Assembly (NCBI GenBank): GCA_026874595.1
Contig: CM049307.1
Location: 77,850,643-77,914,642, forward strand
From: Sipunculus nudus
Taxonomy: Eukaryota > Annelida > Sipuncula > Golfingiida > Sipunculidae
Reading direction: 5' to 3'
DNA: 64,000 nucleotides
The notes under the pieces were generated by a model. The model was not told where the DNA came from, ran no database searches, and was given only the letters and a program-made list of their open reading frames with translations. The position numbers were made by a program, and so were the translations under genes. This document shows positions 36,294 through 49,389 of the stretch, piece after piece; the first letter of the stretch is position 1, and each line of letters starts with the position of its first letter.

Positions 36294-39200
36294 TTAATGA
36301 GATACACCCTCTGAAACTCGTGTTCCATTGTAGTCCTTTGATGACTCATCAGAAGTTCGAACGAAAAATGTGATTATTACTGCTAAGAAAAATTGTCCTC
36401 CAGCAAGGTAAAAGGCAGGATCGTAGGAATTCAGATTATCCCAGATAAACCCTGGAACATACAAAAAATATGATTATAGTTTATATAAATCTATTTTTCG
36501 ACATGATAATAAAAATCACTCAAACAATTCTTAATTTTTTTTTTAAATTCCGTGCGAATATTGGTCAGGGCTGTCTAAGTCTAATCGAACGCACTTCCTA
36601 CGACAGTTGTATGAGGTCTCCCCGATTGTCGTTATAGATTCATAGTACTAAGACAAACACAAGGCGGTCGCAGTAATGACCTTCAACGGTAGAACATTCG
36701 TAGGACCGTCTTGGGTGGATCGTGCGGCAATCATTTGGCTGTCGTAGGGCCTCAGATAACCAAACATCCGTACGAGAGTCATAGATTTAACGTAACACAG
36801 TCGTCAAGCATCCTACAAAAGACCTACTAGATGGGCTGATGTAAAGAATAACCTTCGACGCTGAAAAAAATTGAACATGTTAATAATTCTACAAAACGGG
36901 TCTACAACAGCTTTTTCCGTCGCAGAACACATGAATTTCGTGCGCACACCAACGACTGTCCTAGGAATTTCCCTAATTTTCTGCCGTAGACTTGTCGTAT
37001 ATGTGTTGTGCGTTGTATGCGACATAGACTTTAGTCACAAACAACCTACTTTTTTGTCTGTCGTACGATTTCAGCAGGGCTACGACTAAGGGAACCGTCG
37101 TAGGTTTGAGAGCGTTCACATAAAAAAAAAATATATGTTGTACGACTCGCGTGGGAAAATTGGTCAAAGCTGCCTAAGTCTAACCATACCATATTCCTAC
37201 GACACTCGTACGAAGTCCCTACACAAATTTTCTGGCGAAGAGCTGTCGTATATGTGTTGTGCGATGTATGTGGATTTAGACAAACCCATGGCGGTCGGAT
37301 GAATGACTTAAAACGGTAGAACATTCGTCGGACCGTCATAGGTAAAACGTGCGTCAATCGTAGGGCTGTCGTAGGAAAGTCATACGATTCGTACTGCCTC
37401 AGATAACCAAACAGTCGAACGAAAGTCGGAGGTTTTTCTTAACACAGTCGTAAAGCAACGTACAACAGTTCAACATTCTACGACAATGGTCTGCGACAGT
37501 TTTTTCCCTCGCAAAACTCCTCAGTTTCGTACGAAACACCCACGACCATCTTGGAACTCCCCCAATTTTCTGTCGTAGACCTGTCGTATTTTTGTTGTGC
37601 GATGTATGTGACCCAGGCTTTTGTTTAATCATGTTAACCTGAAAGTGGGGCAGTCATCAGGGACCCCACACCAAATACAAAAGAACAAATACAGTAGGAA
37701 CGAGCGAGTCTCCCTTTTCCGAATAAACCGACAATAACGACTTGAACCATTACGATATGCCCACCGGAAAAGAAGACATTAATTTCAATAACCGACCTAA
37801 TTTAAGATGGATGTGATTATAAATGTCAATTTGCAGATAAACACATAGTGAATGAACATTAGTTTGTTGTAACGCCGAAAAATAGAAAAAAAGTGCGTAT
37901 GTACATCAAGACGGTAAGCTCTTGCATTATCGCTCACCAGTGGAAAATCTTCCCAAGCCTGCCGTTTTATATCCTTGCCTTGTGTTCGGCCTGGTTGCGA
38001 ACTATTCGTACCCACATTTTTATCATAACACCATTAAACAAGACTACTTATTAGGAATCAAGCACCATTGCATGATATCTGGACATGCCATTGAGATTTT
38101 TTGTCAGATTAGAAGAAAAAGTAGATTCATCAAAATGTGATAGGTATTAACAGCTGATATTTGATGTCACATGGAAATGTAAAAATACGTACCACCTGCA
38201 AACCCGCACACCACCATAAGAGTGTACATGGACCGAAGACTTCCACATGATGGAAACAAAATATAGCTGACCCCAGCCAGAGCGAGACAAAAGCTGTGAA
38301 GTCGTACGTGTCGTCTTTGCAGGAAGGGTGCATTACCAACCAAACCAATAAATATTCTTCCGAGTAGACTGCCAATCCCAAGACAAGAAACAAACCATCC
38401 GGTCTCATATTTAGAAAATCCCATCTCTGTACTTTTATCTGGTGCAAACACGTACACCAGTGGATATGAAAGTTGAGACATAAAGAGAGCTATCATATAA
38501 AGGACAAACGACAGCTCCTTCAACAGACTAAAGTCTACGGCGGATTTTAATGCTGCCAACAGTTTATTCTCCGTTTCTGTGTTCTGTTCCTGGATATTTG
38601 ATTGATTTATGTCTTGATCACAGGAATGTTGAGTGTTCTTGTCTGCACGTTTGTTGCGTCCATGATTCTTTGATTCTTTATCTAAATCAGGTCGTACCAG
38701 CATCCACAACCACACACACTGAAGAACAACACCGGCTTGGATCAACATGCAGCCACGCCAAGTGTATTTGTCGATGAGATACCTGATCAGAGGACCCATC
38801 GCGAACACGCCTAAACTTGCCCCTGCATTTGATATTCCAGTCGCCACCGCCAGATGTTGGTCAAAGTACAATGGAACGCCTATATCGGCCAAGATTACCA
38901 GGAATGTATATCCAAAACCTGAAATGCGAATGAAGATGATGGTTAAAGTTAACTGTCCGTGATATTTATTCTAGTTGTATACCTTAACGGCATCCTGCTT
39001 GCCACATTCTGGTTTTAACCCATTCGGAAAAAAACAATGGCGGTCCCGGTTAAGCTTTCATAATGTTTTCGAGTTATGAATCACTGGCCGAGAATTACGT
39101 CATGTATACCCCATGGACATTTGCAAGGGGCGAATCTATCTGCGAAGAGGGTTTGGTTGTGATCAGAACTGTTGCACCAGAGAACTGAGCGGCTTGTCAT

Positions 39201-40132
39201 ATATAAAGATTGCATATTGTGATATTAATGTTTGTAAGCATATTGAATGTAAGTGAGAGCATCTATCTCTAATCTGGCTTTAATAATTACCTGCCTGTAA
39301 AGAATATTAACATTTTTAATTTAATACAAAATATTTATTCAAACCTGATACCAAGCCATATGTAACAGTGAAGAGGGGGAGGCTTTCGGCAAATGATGAT
39401 ATCAAAATACCTACAGCGGCCAGAAGTCCCCAAGTAATTCCAGCAGCTCGAAGTGACAAGAATTTCAAGAGCGGACTTGTGATCAGGACTGCAACAATGA
39501 ATATACAATAATCTGAATGATGCTTACGTCTCGATTACATGTACTAACAAGGTATTAAGTAAGAAAAACAAGAAAATCCAGGGAAATGCCGCGTTTTATG
39601 ATTCCATACTTCGTATTATAGTTTACTTGCGATTCCGTAAACCTGGTGAAAACAATGGTCATTCAGTGTGACGCTGTGTAAATGTTAAAAGTGACTTGCC
39701 TCCGAAATAAGCCACACCAATTTGTACGGAAGACGGCAGGGCCAGACTGGAAGTGTCACTGTCGAAACTTGACTTAAGGTCTTGATACATAATTCCATAC
39801 AGAAAAAGTACTCCGTCCTATACAGCAAAGGTTGCAAAACATACGGCAAGAACAAGGTGGCTAAACGATGTTTCTATGCTGTCGTCTGATGGTTTCTTGT
39901 TCTTGTGAGCCAATTTCTTTGCGTCCTCTTGGGATTCGTAGTTTGAACTGTACATGTTATTTCTTGCATTGACACTTTCTGCAGTCGCATTATTTTTTAC
40001 GTTTGCTACACTCCCAGGTTCTTCTTTTTCGGTTGATTCTTGTGTGAGATTAGCGGAGGTAATCACTTTTGTGTCACACACTGACACGGGTTCACAAGAT
40101 GAGTATCCTAGCTCAGTTTCCTCAGCGCTCAA
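36294..40132 (-). pseudogene. SLC16/MCT-like M3, nearly intact but disabled
   Basis: Five exons on the minus strand: exon 1 from about 40132 (first in-frame ATG at 39955) to 39700, then 39488-39345 (144 bp), 38918-38193 (726 bp), 37764-37639 (126 bp) and 36451-36294 ending in TAA. It is a beta-type copy with a YFDQHLAVATG signature in exon 3 and a PDLDKESKN-type polar loop. Exons 2-5 are open throughout. Three lesions are visible. A TAG nonsense codon at 39818-39820 falls in TM1, where M4 has a serine codon. The exon 1 donor is GC instead of GT (GCAAGT, tolerated in some genes). The exon 4 acceptor is CG instead of AG at 37765-37766. It reads as a recently lost gene. Sequencing error at single bases cannot be excluded. 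Confidence 0.85.
36540..37625. repeat. GTCGTA/TACGAC-rich repeat in M3 intron 4
   Basis: Several blocks recur with a period of about 605-625 bp: GGTCA..GCTG.CTAAGTCTAA at 36564 and 37162, and GGTAGAACATTCGT near 36690 and 37315. A TTGTGCG.TGTATG block near 37015, 37255 and 37595 occurs three times. The hexamers GTCGTA and TACGAC are scattered densely on both strands. It looks like a nested or tandemly duplicated non-autonomous transposon; no clear terminal repeats were found. Confidence 0.7.
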
Positions 40133-40244
40133 CGAAATCCCCTCAAAAGCTTCATTTTCCGATATGTTTCCTTACATTAAAAAAAAAATAGGCTCAACCG
40201 GCTTGATTGTTAATTGAATGTATAAAGAAAGATCATTTCATTTC

Positions 40245-40330
40245 ATGAAATGTTAAATCTCCCGACCGGAAATCGAAAGATCGTAGATTCGCTTCCCCCG
40301 TCAGTGAACCGACTTTTCTGTGTATACCAT
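40245..40330 (+). repeat. tRNA-like SINE fragment followed by (AT)n
   Basis: Closely similar to the minus-strand piece at 4905-4995 (shared CCGGAAATCG.AAGATCGT and GTGAACCGACTTTT blocks). It is followed directly by an (AT)n run (40338-40388), as the first copy is followed by (GATA)n/(TA)n. The B box region here is degenerate. Confidence 0.55.
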
Positions 40331-40334
40331 TTCC

Positions 40335-40386
<52 letters not shown>

Positions 40387-40388
40387 GT

Positions 40389-40804
40389 ATATGCGATCTG
40401 TTTCATAGTATATGTGTACTTTATATCATATGTGTATACAACTGAAATTTTCACTGTACCCAGGACCCTATTAAAAATCAGCTTATTATGCTAATTGGGC
40501 ATCCTGGTAAAATATCTTTGTATTAAATATAAACATTTAAACAACAACAAACCTCTTTGCCCTGTTATGTTCCAGTATCACACGTGTACCCCAACCAATC
40601 TTATTGTGCCCCCGAGGACAATAGGATCAGTGTCAGTCTTTCACATGCTCCCCCCCCCCCCCCCCAACGCAAAAAGCCTAATCTCGTAATTCCGTAAAGT
40701 CTCGGCTTCTCAAACCACGCCGTTAGCTTCATTCCAACCACATTCACCTGATGATCGGGTCGCATCAAGACTGTTGTGAATTTACAGTGTTGTTTTCTTC
40801 ATGG

Positions 40805-40850
<46 letters not shown>

Positions 40851-42007
40851 TAGGGACCTATTCAGATACCAGGTAAGTTAAATATACACGATATTTGTTT
40901 TCTTTTAAAATAGTATCGTATTTGCTAATATTTTTTCTAAAACCGTTTGTTCACTCCTGGATACAAGTACAAATAGGCTTGCACCTGGTACGATCCATGC
41001 TGCCAAACATGAACATAGCACACACGCCTGCTCGCGTATTATGCAACTAAAATCAAGATTTTTTAAGCTTCTGACCATTTTTTTTTGTTTTTATATCATT
41101 CATGTTCCTTTTCGAATTATCACTATGAGCAAGAGTGGAGATATGATCATGTCGTCTTGTTATGGTAAACACACATACGTGGACTGTGTTTACTCACACA
41201 TGGAACCATAACAACTTAAACACCAGGTGACCTGGAGATAGTAAGTCTTGAATTGATCAAGGATGACCTAATGGCATGACATTTGTCATAATATGCACAT
41301 ATCATTACAAATGTTTAATTACCTATAATTCAAAATGACCGTGAGCTAATGATTTATCTACAAGCAATGAATCATTATGCTACCATCCAGGTGTTCATAT
41401 ACTATAGTCAGGCAATGTACACAGTTTGTAATGTGTATATCCACTACATAATGTAACTTAAGCTACCTGGAACATTGTCTTACTATCGATCAGTCGTTGT
41501 TTTCGATTTGTATTGCTGGCTTTTCTTCTTACACCTACTGGTTAGTGTCTAAAAGGAACATTCACTTCGGATTTCAAATAAAAATCCTTGTATCAATTGT
41601 TGGTTAAAATTCCGCACTTATATATATATATATTGTAATAACATTGGTGAATAAAAATGTATATAAATTAGTTCTATTTAGGTTAAATTTATCTTATTGT
41701 CAATTTACCAGCCAAATCTTAATTATATCTCTAAATGAGTCAGATACCAGCCCTCTGAGGCGGGTAACCTCTGACCAGTGTCCTGTGGTTTATTGTTTTC
41801 TTTCATCATAAACTAAACATTTACAATCAATATTTTATTTAGATACGTCCTTTCTCATTTACAGAAACACTGAAGTCTCTCCTTGAATGTTCGGCTATAG
41901 ATGTTTATATCCGAAGTAGATCATGAAACCATCAAACTTTTGATATATAAAATCAGTTCTTAATTAGACATAATGTCGTTGTTTCTGGGTACGCGGCCTG
42001 TGATTCC
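40389..42007. other. Region between divergent M3 and M4, no gene
   Basis: Holds a poly-C run near 40650 and a (TA)n block at about 40807-40850. M3 and M4 point away from each other across this stretch, so it would contain both ancestral promoters. No promoter element can be assigned by eye. Confidence 0.5.
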
Positions 42008-45000
42008 GTGACATCTTGTGACAAAAGAATTATTACCCCCGCCAGTCTCATCCAGGAATCAACAGAAAAAGATGGTCCGGGCTGTGCAGCAAACAATAAA
42101 AATGATGAAAATAGAGAAAGCGTGAATGCGATAATTTACAGCTCAGATTTTAAATCAATGCACAAGGATGCGGAGACATTGACTGGAAGGTGCTCTGAAC
42201 AAGCAGATAATGACAGCATAGAAACATGGTTTAGCTACCTTGTTCTTGCCGTATGTTTTACCACCCATGCTTTATCGGACGGAGTATTGATGCTTTATGG
42301 AATCATCTATCAAGACCTGAGGTCAAGTTTCGTCGCTAACACCTCCAGTCTGTCCTTGCCGTCTTCAGTACAAACTGCCATGTCTTGTTGTGGAGGTAAG
42401 TTACTTTTAACGCGAAATATAACGCAACACTGATTTTTTTTTGTTTAATGAATTTTATTGGATCGGAAAAACAGGTACGGCACAGAAACATTTTTGAAAA
42501 TAAATGCAAATCAGGAAACAATCTGGCACAGGTGCGGTATGATCCTGCAATCGCCACACTGAAAATTCTAAATTAATATATATCAGAGGTAAAGATATTG
42601 TTAAACTATACCTCGTATCGCCAATAAAATAATATTCTAGCTGTAAACTATAGAAATTTTGAAACAAAACATGAGACACTACTTATTTGAACTGAAGTAT
42701 CTGATTAGCTTATGTAAGCATAAGATATATTAATTTTATACACTTTTTTACGTGCATTAAATGTCTGAATTATCTACTTTACCGTTCAGTTGATTTAATG
42801 TAACATTCATGTACATGTGACCTAACAGGTGTTTTTACTTTCCTTTTACATGAATGGTGGAAATATATCATTTTGTTTTTATGTATCTTTTTATATATTG
42901 TGAATACATATACAGTAGCATATTTCTCTAATATTTCATACTTCATTTAGATTAATTTTCCTTTCCTTCATTTTTCTGTATCGGAACAGAAAAGTTTATT
43001 TAGCCGTTCAAATATTCATTATGAAATATTTTATCATTCAGCCTTGATTGTCAGTCCGCTCTTGAAAATCATCTCTCTTCGTACCGCTGGTATTATTGGG
43101 GGACTACTGGCGGCTGTAGGTTTACTGATGTCATCATCTGCCAACAGCCTGCCATTCTTTACTATGACGTTCTGCTTCGTAACAGGTATGACTGTAATAT
43201 CTGATTAAACAAACATCCTTATAGTCTATGTACTCAGACATTAAATTATTACAGGAATATGTAAAGGCCGAATTCATTCTCGTACCCATTATAAATTACC
43301 ATCTTTCCTGATGGGACAAATTCTATGGGTCTGATCGCAGAGATACTATCCCCACAGATTCGAGTCTGGGTACTGTCCATGAAGTATCCTCTTGTGGATT
43401 CCCTGCCCTTATCTAACCCAGAGTAATTCATTCTTAAGGAACATTTAAAAAGCTTTTCCGTGGCCGTTATCACTTGTTCGTGCGGACTAAAACCAGATGT
43501 CGAAAGTTGAATAACGGAAGGATATCCCGCCATTAATAAACGGGTAGTAGAATCTAAACCATCATCATTCGCATTTCAGGTTTTGGATATGCGTTCCTAT
43601 TATTCTTGGCCGGATTGGGGGTTTCAAAGTATTTTGACCGGCACCTAGCGATGGCGACTGGAATCGCAAAGTCAGGGTCATGTTTAGGCGTGTTTGCGAT
43701 GGGTCCTCTGACAAGGTATCTTCTGGACAAATACACATGGCGTGGCTGCATGTTGATCCAAGCCGGTGTTGTTCTTCAGTGTTGGTGGTTATGGATGCTA
43801 GAACGACCAGATTTAGGTCAAGAATCAACGGACTATGGGCGCCTCAAGCGTGTAGACATTAATTCCAAACAACTTTGTGACAGAGACAGCAATCAATCAA
43901 ATGCACAAGAGCAGGACACAATCGCGAAGATTAAACTGTTGGCAGCATTAAAAGCCGCTGTAGACTTCAGTCTGTTGAAGGAGCTATCCTTTGCCCTCTA
44001 TATGATAGCACACTTTATTACTCAGCTTGCATATCCGCTTGTTTATGTATTTACACCTGATAAAGGTACTGAAATGGGGTTTTCTAAAAATGAGACCGGA
44101 TGGTTTGTTTCTTGTCTTGGCATTGGCAGTTTACTCGGAAGAATTTTAATTGGTTTGATTGGCAATGCTGCCTTACTACAAGGACGACAACTGATACTTC
44201 ATAGCTTTTGTCTCGCTCTGGCTGGTGTCAGCCATATTTTGGTTCCATCTTGCTGGTGCCTTTGGTCAATGTATATTATCATGTCGGTATGCGGGTTTGC
44301 AGGTGGTAAGTGATAAAATACTTTCATGTGATAACAAATATCAGTGCCCAATCTCGGCAAATAAGAGATCAATATCTACCACTTTGAGATTAGCCTACTT
44401 TGTATTTCATTTTAACACTTGAACCTGAATAAAACAACATGACCATATTTCATTCAGAGTCACATGAATACTTATTAATTAGGTTTTACTATATCGTATC
44501 ACGATAATAACTAGTTCGGGTGCGAATAATTCGCAGCCGTGCCGCATACACGATAATGATATAAATCTTATACAGTTGGGAAGATATTCGGTAATGAGCG
44601 ATAAAACAAGAAGCTACCGTCCGTATCTTTATAAGCACTTTTATCTTCTTTTTTTTCCGACGATACAACTCACGAATGTCCATTTAACTTTATATTTATC
44701 TTCAAAGTGACAGGTATGTAACTTAAAATTAACCTGGTGAAGGTTTCTTACAGGTGGAGACTCGCTCGCTCCTACTGCATTTGGTTTATCGTCTTTGGTG
44801 TTGCGTACCTGATGGGACCTCCACTTTCAGGTTAATTATTTTTTTTTGCGGTGAGAAATACAAAATGAATCATATAACTCTTCTATATTAAAATTCATCA
44901 AATTGATGTAGGTGAATTGTGAATTTCTGTTTGTATTTTATTCTATACGAAAGATCAATTTATCAATCCACTGTAAACTATATCTGATGGTCATAAATAT

Positions 45001-45171
45001 TCTTATTTGTATATTTCAGGATTTATCCGGGATAATCTGAATTCCTACGACCCTGCGTTTTACTTTGCTTAAGGACAATGTTTCATTGCAGCATTCATTA
45101 TATATTTTCTTAGAACTTCCGACGGGCCATCAGAAGGTTTATTTCATTTAACTTTATTCCCAGATAGTTAA
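42008..45171 (+). pseudogene. SLC16/MCT-like M4, 3' end disabled
   Basis: Beta-type copy. Exon 1 runs to 42395; the frame is open from before 42008, but the first in-frame ATG is at 42158. Exons 2 (43042-43185, 144 bp) and 3 (43580-44305, 726 bp) are open with good splice sites. They encode TM2-10, including KYFDRHLAMATG and GSLLGRILIGLIGN. Exon 4 (44754-44830) is 77 bp instead of the 126 bp in M2 and M3. The missing 49 bp removes most of TM11 and shifts the frame. Exon 5 (from 45020) has TAA at 45070-45072 where M3 has a glycine codon; the original end would be near 45171. A truncated protein with ten membrane segments could in principle be made, but loss of function is likely. Confidence 0.85.
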
Positions 45172-47036
45172 ATAGTCACAATTCTGTTGAGGCGAATTGC
45201 GGACTTTTATTCCTATATGAATTTAAATGATAATAGATGTTACATTACTTTTAAAATAGAAGTATTTTTTTTTTTAATATCCGCCATGCTTGAATATTAC
45301 ATTTCAGTTGTTACTGACGTGTTTATGAACGAATAACATTAATACTGAGTTTACTAGAGATTCTGAATGACTAAACGTGCCAAAACGATAAATGCAGTCA
45401 CTTGGAAAAAAACAAAGCGGTCTGTGATCGATTCGGTATGTTTACTGTTGTTGCTTTATTTCGAGAAATGAAATTTTAACAACAATGATTTCTTGGAAAG
45501 CATAGACTTAATAGTTCCATCGCGAATAAAGAGTCCGAATTCTGAAGACATTTGTTCACATATATGCTAATGATTCTAAAAGGATGCAATAATTGAACCT
45601 TTTTTTATAATTATCCTAGAGGATAGAACTTCAATGAAACGTTTATTCAACAGCAAAAATGATGTCCCTTGGTGAAGGAACACTGGTCTGTCTTAAGCCA
45701 CGATTCCTTTTACGCGGAGTGAAGACGAGATTTACTAGTGGGTCTGGATTAAAAGTTATCCTAGCCCAGGGCACGGTTGGAGAGCGGTTCGATCGAGTTC
45801 CCCAGAGGCCCGCTTCTGCCTGGGCTCAGCTGTCAGTCTGTACTTGTGTTGGTGCGTCAGACTTGAAACCAAACCTGTGTTACTTTTAGTGATACTTCAG
45901 ATATAGCCTGGAGTGAGGTAATTTCGGTGGTCCACAGTTTCAAGGCACTGTGATGTTGTTATTGTCTTTACGTATCGGCAGGCACGGCTCCCTTAAAGTG
46001 CAAGAAATATTCAGCACGCGACTGTCATGTATGGTGTGCTAGAAATACCTAATAAATACCTTTCGTAAGAACTGTCAAGTTATTTTGCGATCTGAAAGTG
46101 ATGCAACCAGTTTTTTGTTCCGAGATCTGTGTCTCCTCGTTGTAATGTGATAACTGTGCCCTTTCGTTGTTCCTGTGCGTATGCTTGGAACATAACATAC
46201 TTTCCATGTCTCTTCCTTGTAGTGTTACTACTGTGACTTTCGCCGTTCCTGTGTGTATGCTTGGAGAATAACATAATTTCCTGTCTGTGAACTTATGAAC
46301 AGATAACCTATTCTCTATATGTAGCTTATAATACCGCTGAGGTACTTGTAACTGTACATGTTTATGCAACGATATTTTTGTTACATGTATACATGTGATT
46401 AGTGTTTCACAACGTTGTTACAGTCATTGAGTGAATTCGGAGTTAAGCAGGTGAGGCGTGACTGGGGTAAACTTATGAATTGCGAATAGGTCCAAGGGTC
46501 TCGAAACACTCTCGGAAAAAAAAAAGAGTTCGAGACGGTCTGCAGCCACATGGTGTGAAAATATTGGTTCCCAAATGTGTGGAGAGAGTACTGATGTAAA
46601 TTGATGCCCAAATATTACCTGCTTAGCTGACAATTATTATTGCTTGTTCGGGGTCGTAAATCTGAATCTCATTACCTTTTAACCCCTGATGACCTCAATA
46701 CTGCCCTTATTTACATATTGTATATATTATCTGAACGGTCTAAGTAAAAGCAATAATTTCGTACTTTGGTATTCTTGATTAAACGATTATAGAGTTATGG
46801 TTACTTTTATATCCCTTACCCATCTAACTTGGAGAAGAAATTTCAGCTGGAATGGTGTAAAAAAATCCACTACTGATGTCTAGTTTGATAAATGTTTACA
46901 TCCTAAAATTCAAATAATATACAAATAACAAAAAGAAAAAAATAGGTTTGGCTAATTGATGGTGGAGGGAAGCCCCTCGAGCCCATGGACTATAATTTTC
47001 TCACAACAGGTTGTGAATGCCCATACCTACAACTCC
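45172..47036. other. Intergenic, no gene seen
   Basis: The only structure noticed is a pair of direct repeats of about 77 bp at 46127-46203 and 46204-46280 (shared TTCCTGTG.GTATGCTTGGA block). The minus-strand open frame across them is explained by the duplication. Confidence 0.5.
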
Positions 47037-47100
47037 GCCGTATGCCACCGTGAACACGTCAAGACTCGGAGCAAAATAGGACATGATGAGGCCTCCAGCT
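47037..47100 (-). pseudogene. Scrap of MCT exon 2 (M1')
   Basis: The minus strand encodes SYFAPSLDVFTVAYGG, matching the second half of M2 exon 2, and ends at a GT donor at the expected phase. The first half of the exon is missing. It is the nearest downstream exon-like piece for M1' exon 1 (49390-49717), with a decayed retrotransposon between them. Confidence 0.7.
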
Positions 47101-47164
47101 GGGGTTAAATGCTCACCTACTAGCGTATCGTCTTCGCTCAGTGCTTTTCTCAAGAATCTCTCGA

Positions 47165-47489
47165 GTTATGCATGGATCCTATCGATCGATTTTTAAAAAT
47201 GCGGGACTTTACTGCCGGAAACAGAACACGTGCAGCCTCCTCAGCTGCTTGCATACCCAAAGCAACCTTCAAGCTTGTTAACTCTAACTCGTTCACACGA
47301 GCCTCCCGCTCTCTATTCTGCTCTTTGTTATGTACTCTAACTCTTGCTCACGAGCCCAAGCATGCTCATCTCGTTCCTGCGCGGCCTGTTTTCTAGCCTA
47401 AGCCATCTGGCTATGAGCAAACATCTGTAAACCTCCCCTGTATAACCCATCTTCTTACCACAATCTATGGCCTTTTTCATCAAGTCCAT
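47165..47489 (-). pseudogene. Gag N-terminus, element B-like, decayed
   Basis: From the ATG at 47489 the minus strand reads a Met-Asp-Leu start and a CGKKMGYTGE block like the element B gag start (FGERMGYSGEQ). A long Glu/Arg/Gln-rich coiled coil (QAAQERDEHAWAREQELE) follows in a second frame. Frameshifts and a stop interrupt it. It is the right-hand counterpart of the scrap at 1-82. Confidence 0.65.
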
Positions 47490-49389
47490 GTTGATAAGAG
47501 TTTGCGGAAGGCGGACATACGAACCCTCCCGCCTAAAACTACGGGATCTACGACGCATCACCCGTCTCGACCTGCTACCCTTAAACCTACTGTGACACTA
47601 AGCTTACTAACGGACACGCACTCCGACATGACAGGGTACACGGAGCCTTCAAACACCAGGAAATCCGTAAGTACACGGCCCTATTCGTGGACCGGCAGTG
47701 CAAACGTTTGTTAACTTTCGGGATAAAACAAAGGGAGGGGGGGGGGGGTCGAGTAAATTCACAATGGTCGCAGTAACCTGACACTGCAGAATGCGGTAGC
47801 CAGGGTCACCCGACACTGCAGAATTCCAATATCTGAGCCGCATACTATAGCTTCTTAAAGAGGAGCTGTTGACCCTTCAAAATTCTCTTGTAGCAAGTAA
47901 AGAATAGACTCTTAATTATTCAAAATTGCCGTTAAACAAACCGTAACGCCGGTTTTACCAACGTGTACAGGTCAAACGCCAGCTGTGTTCTACACCCAAA
48001 CGCTGGCTATACTAACGTGTACAGGTTACGGTCGTAGCATTTCTGAATACAAACACGTGAGTATGCACCTAGTTCCCCTAAAAAATACTTAATTTGTATA
48101 CCCTAAACCTCCCGGGTTTGGCCACCAATCATGGTCACCCGGTAAGCATTGCCCCTACCGGTGCCCTAGGAAAAAGGCTGCCCCTTTACCAAGGGTCGGA
48201 CCTGGTCGCCTTTGGTTTAATGTTGTATAGTAGATATGGTGTGGGTTTTTTTAAGGTGCACTCCCAGTACCAGCACCAAGGTACACAACAAAACACAAGG
48301 CAGTGGCTGAGCAACACAGAATATACATTAACAACAAAATTAAAAAATTCCAAACCACCTTACCAGATAGGGTTCCCAGCCTTCTACGCACAAGTCCACA
48401 TTAAATACACTGGCTGCCCAATAAAATAAAAACAATCCAAGCTAATTACAGAGTCCTAAACTGGCAATACAAGTCCCCCACTGTCGGCTCTGATACCCGA
48501 CTGGAGGCACTGGACCGAAACTGGCAGCACCGGACCGAAACTGTTGGCACTGGTCCTGGACTAGCGGTACTAGACCCCAACAGACGGATGGCTGGCTTCT
48601 GGACAACGAAGACTGATCGGATGACCACTCCGTGTATGCGAACCTTATAAATGCTAACTACCCGTAGGGCTCATCTATATCCATATGTCTCATACAATGT
48701 CTGGAAACCGTTTTTCTACTGCGGCTCATCTATACTCATGGGCACGCTGAATACTTAGGAGACTGGGAACAATACCCCGCTATTCGCTAAAAATAACAAT
48801 GGCATAACTAACAACGGAGGCCTTAACTGAATACCAAAAGATACACGACACAAGAACACTTGCCGGCGAACCGTCTCTTCAACACATACAGAGATACAGC
48901 AAAACCAAGGGATTACAAAGAAATAGGTCAACCATGCGCGTATGACACAAGCCACTGTTTGGCACTATTGTGATCTGCTATTCTGATGGCTTTTTGTTTG
49001 GTGAAGTGGGGACAATTATTGTTCCAATTACCGTCAATATAAATGGAAAAGTACCTTATTTAAACATTACAAGCATTTAATCCGTTCATAATTTGCTGTT
49101 GTATATCAGTCTAGTTCCATTATAAATATTACAAATTGCCTTGCATTTTTTATATATATATTTCAAAATTGTGCTGCTTTAACCCTGTTGGTCGATTTAA
49201 GGATCATAATAATTACATTTATATACTATAAATGTATTACAGATTGTTAGAACCTAATGACACTCAGATGAAAAAAAGCATTACAAAATACGTGTAATGT
49301 TTACATTTACTGTATCAGCTGCAAATTGGAAATGATGTTACTTTAGGCAGTCAATCTGAGGTGACTGGACAAGTTCAATGTCAACCTAC

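Noticed and set aside
46049-46369. 106-codon minus-strand frame with a repeated HTHRN segment
   Set aside because: The repeat in the protein is explained by a tandem duplication of about 77 bp; no motif or support for coding was found.
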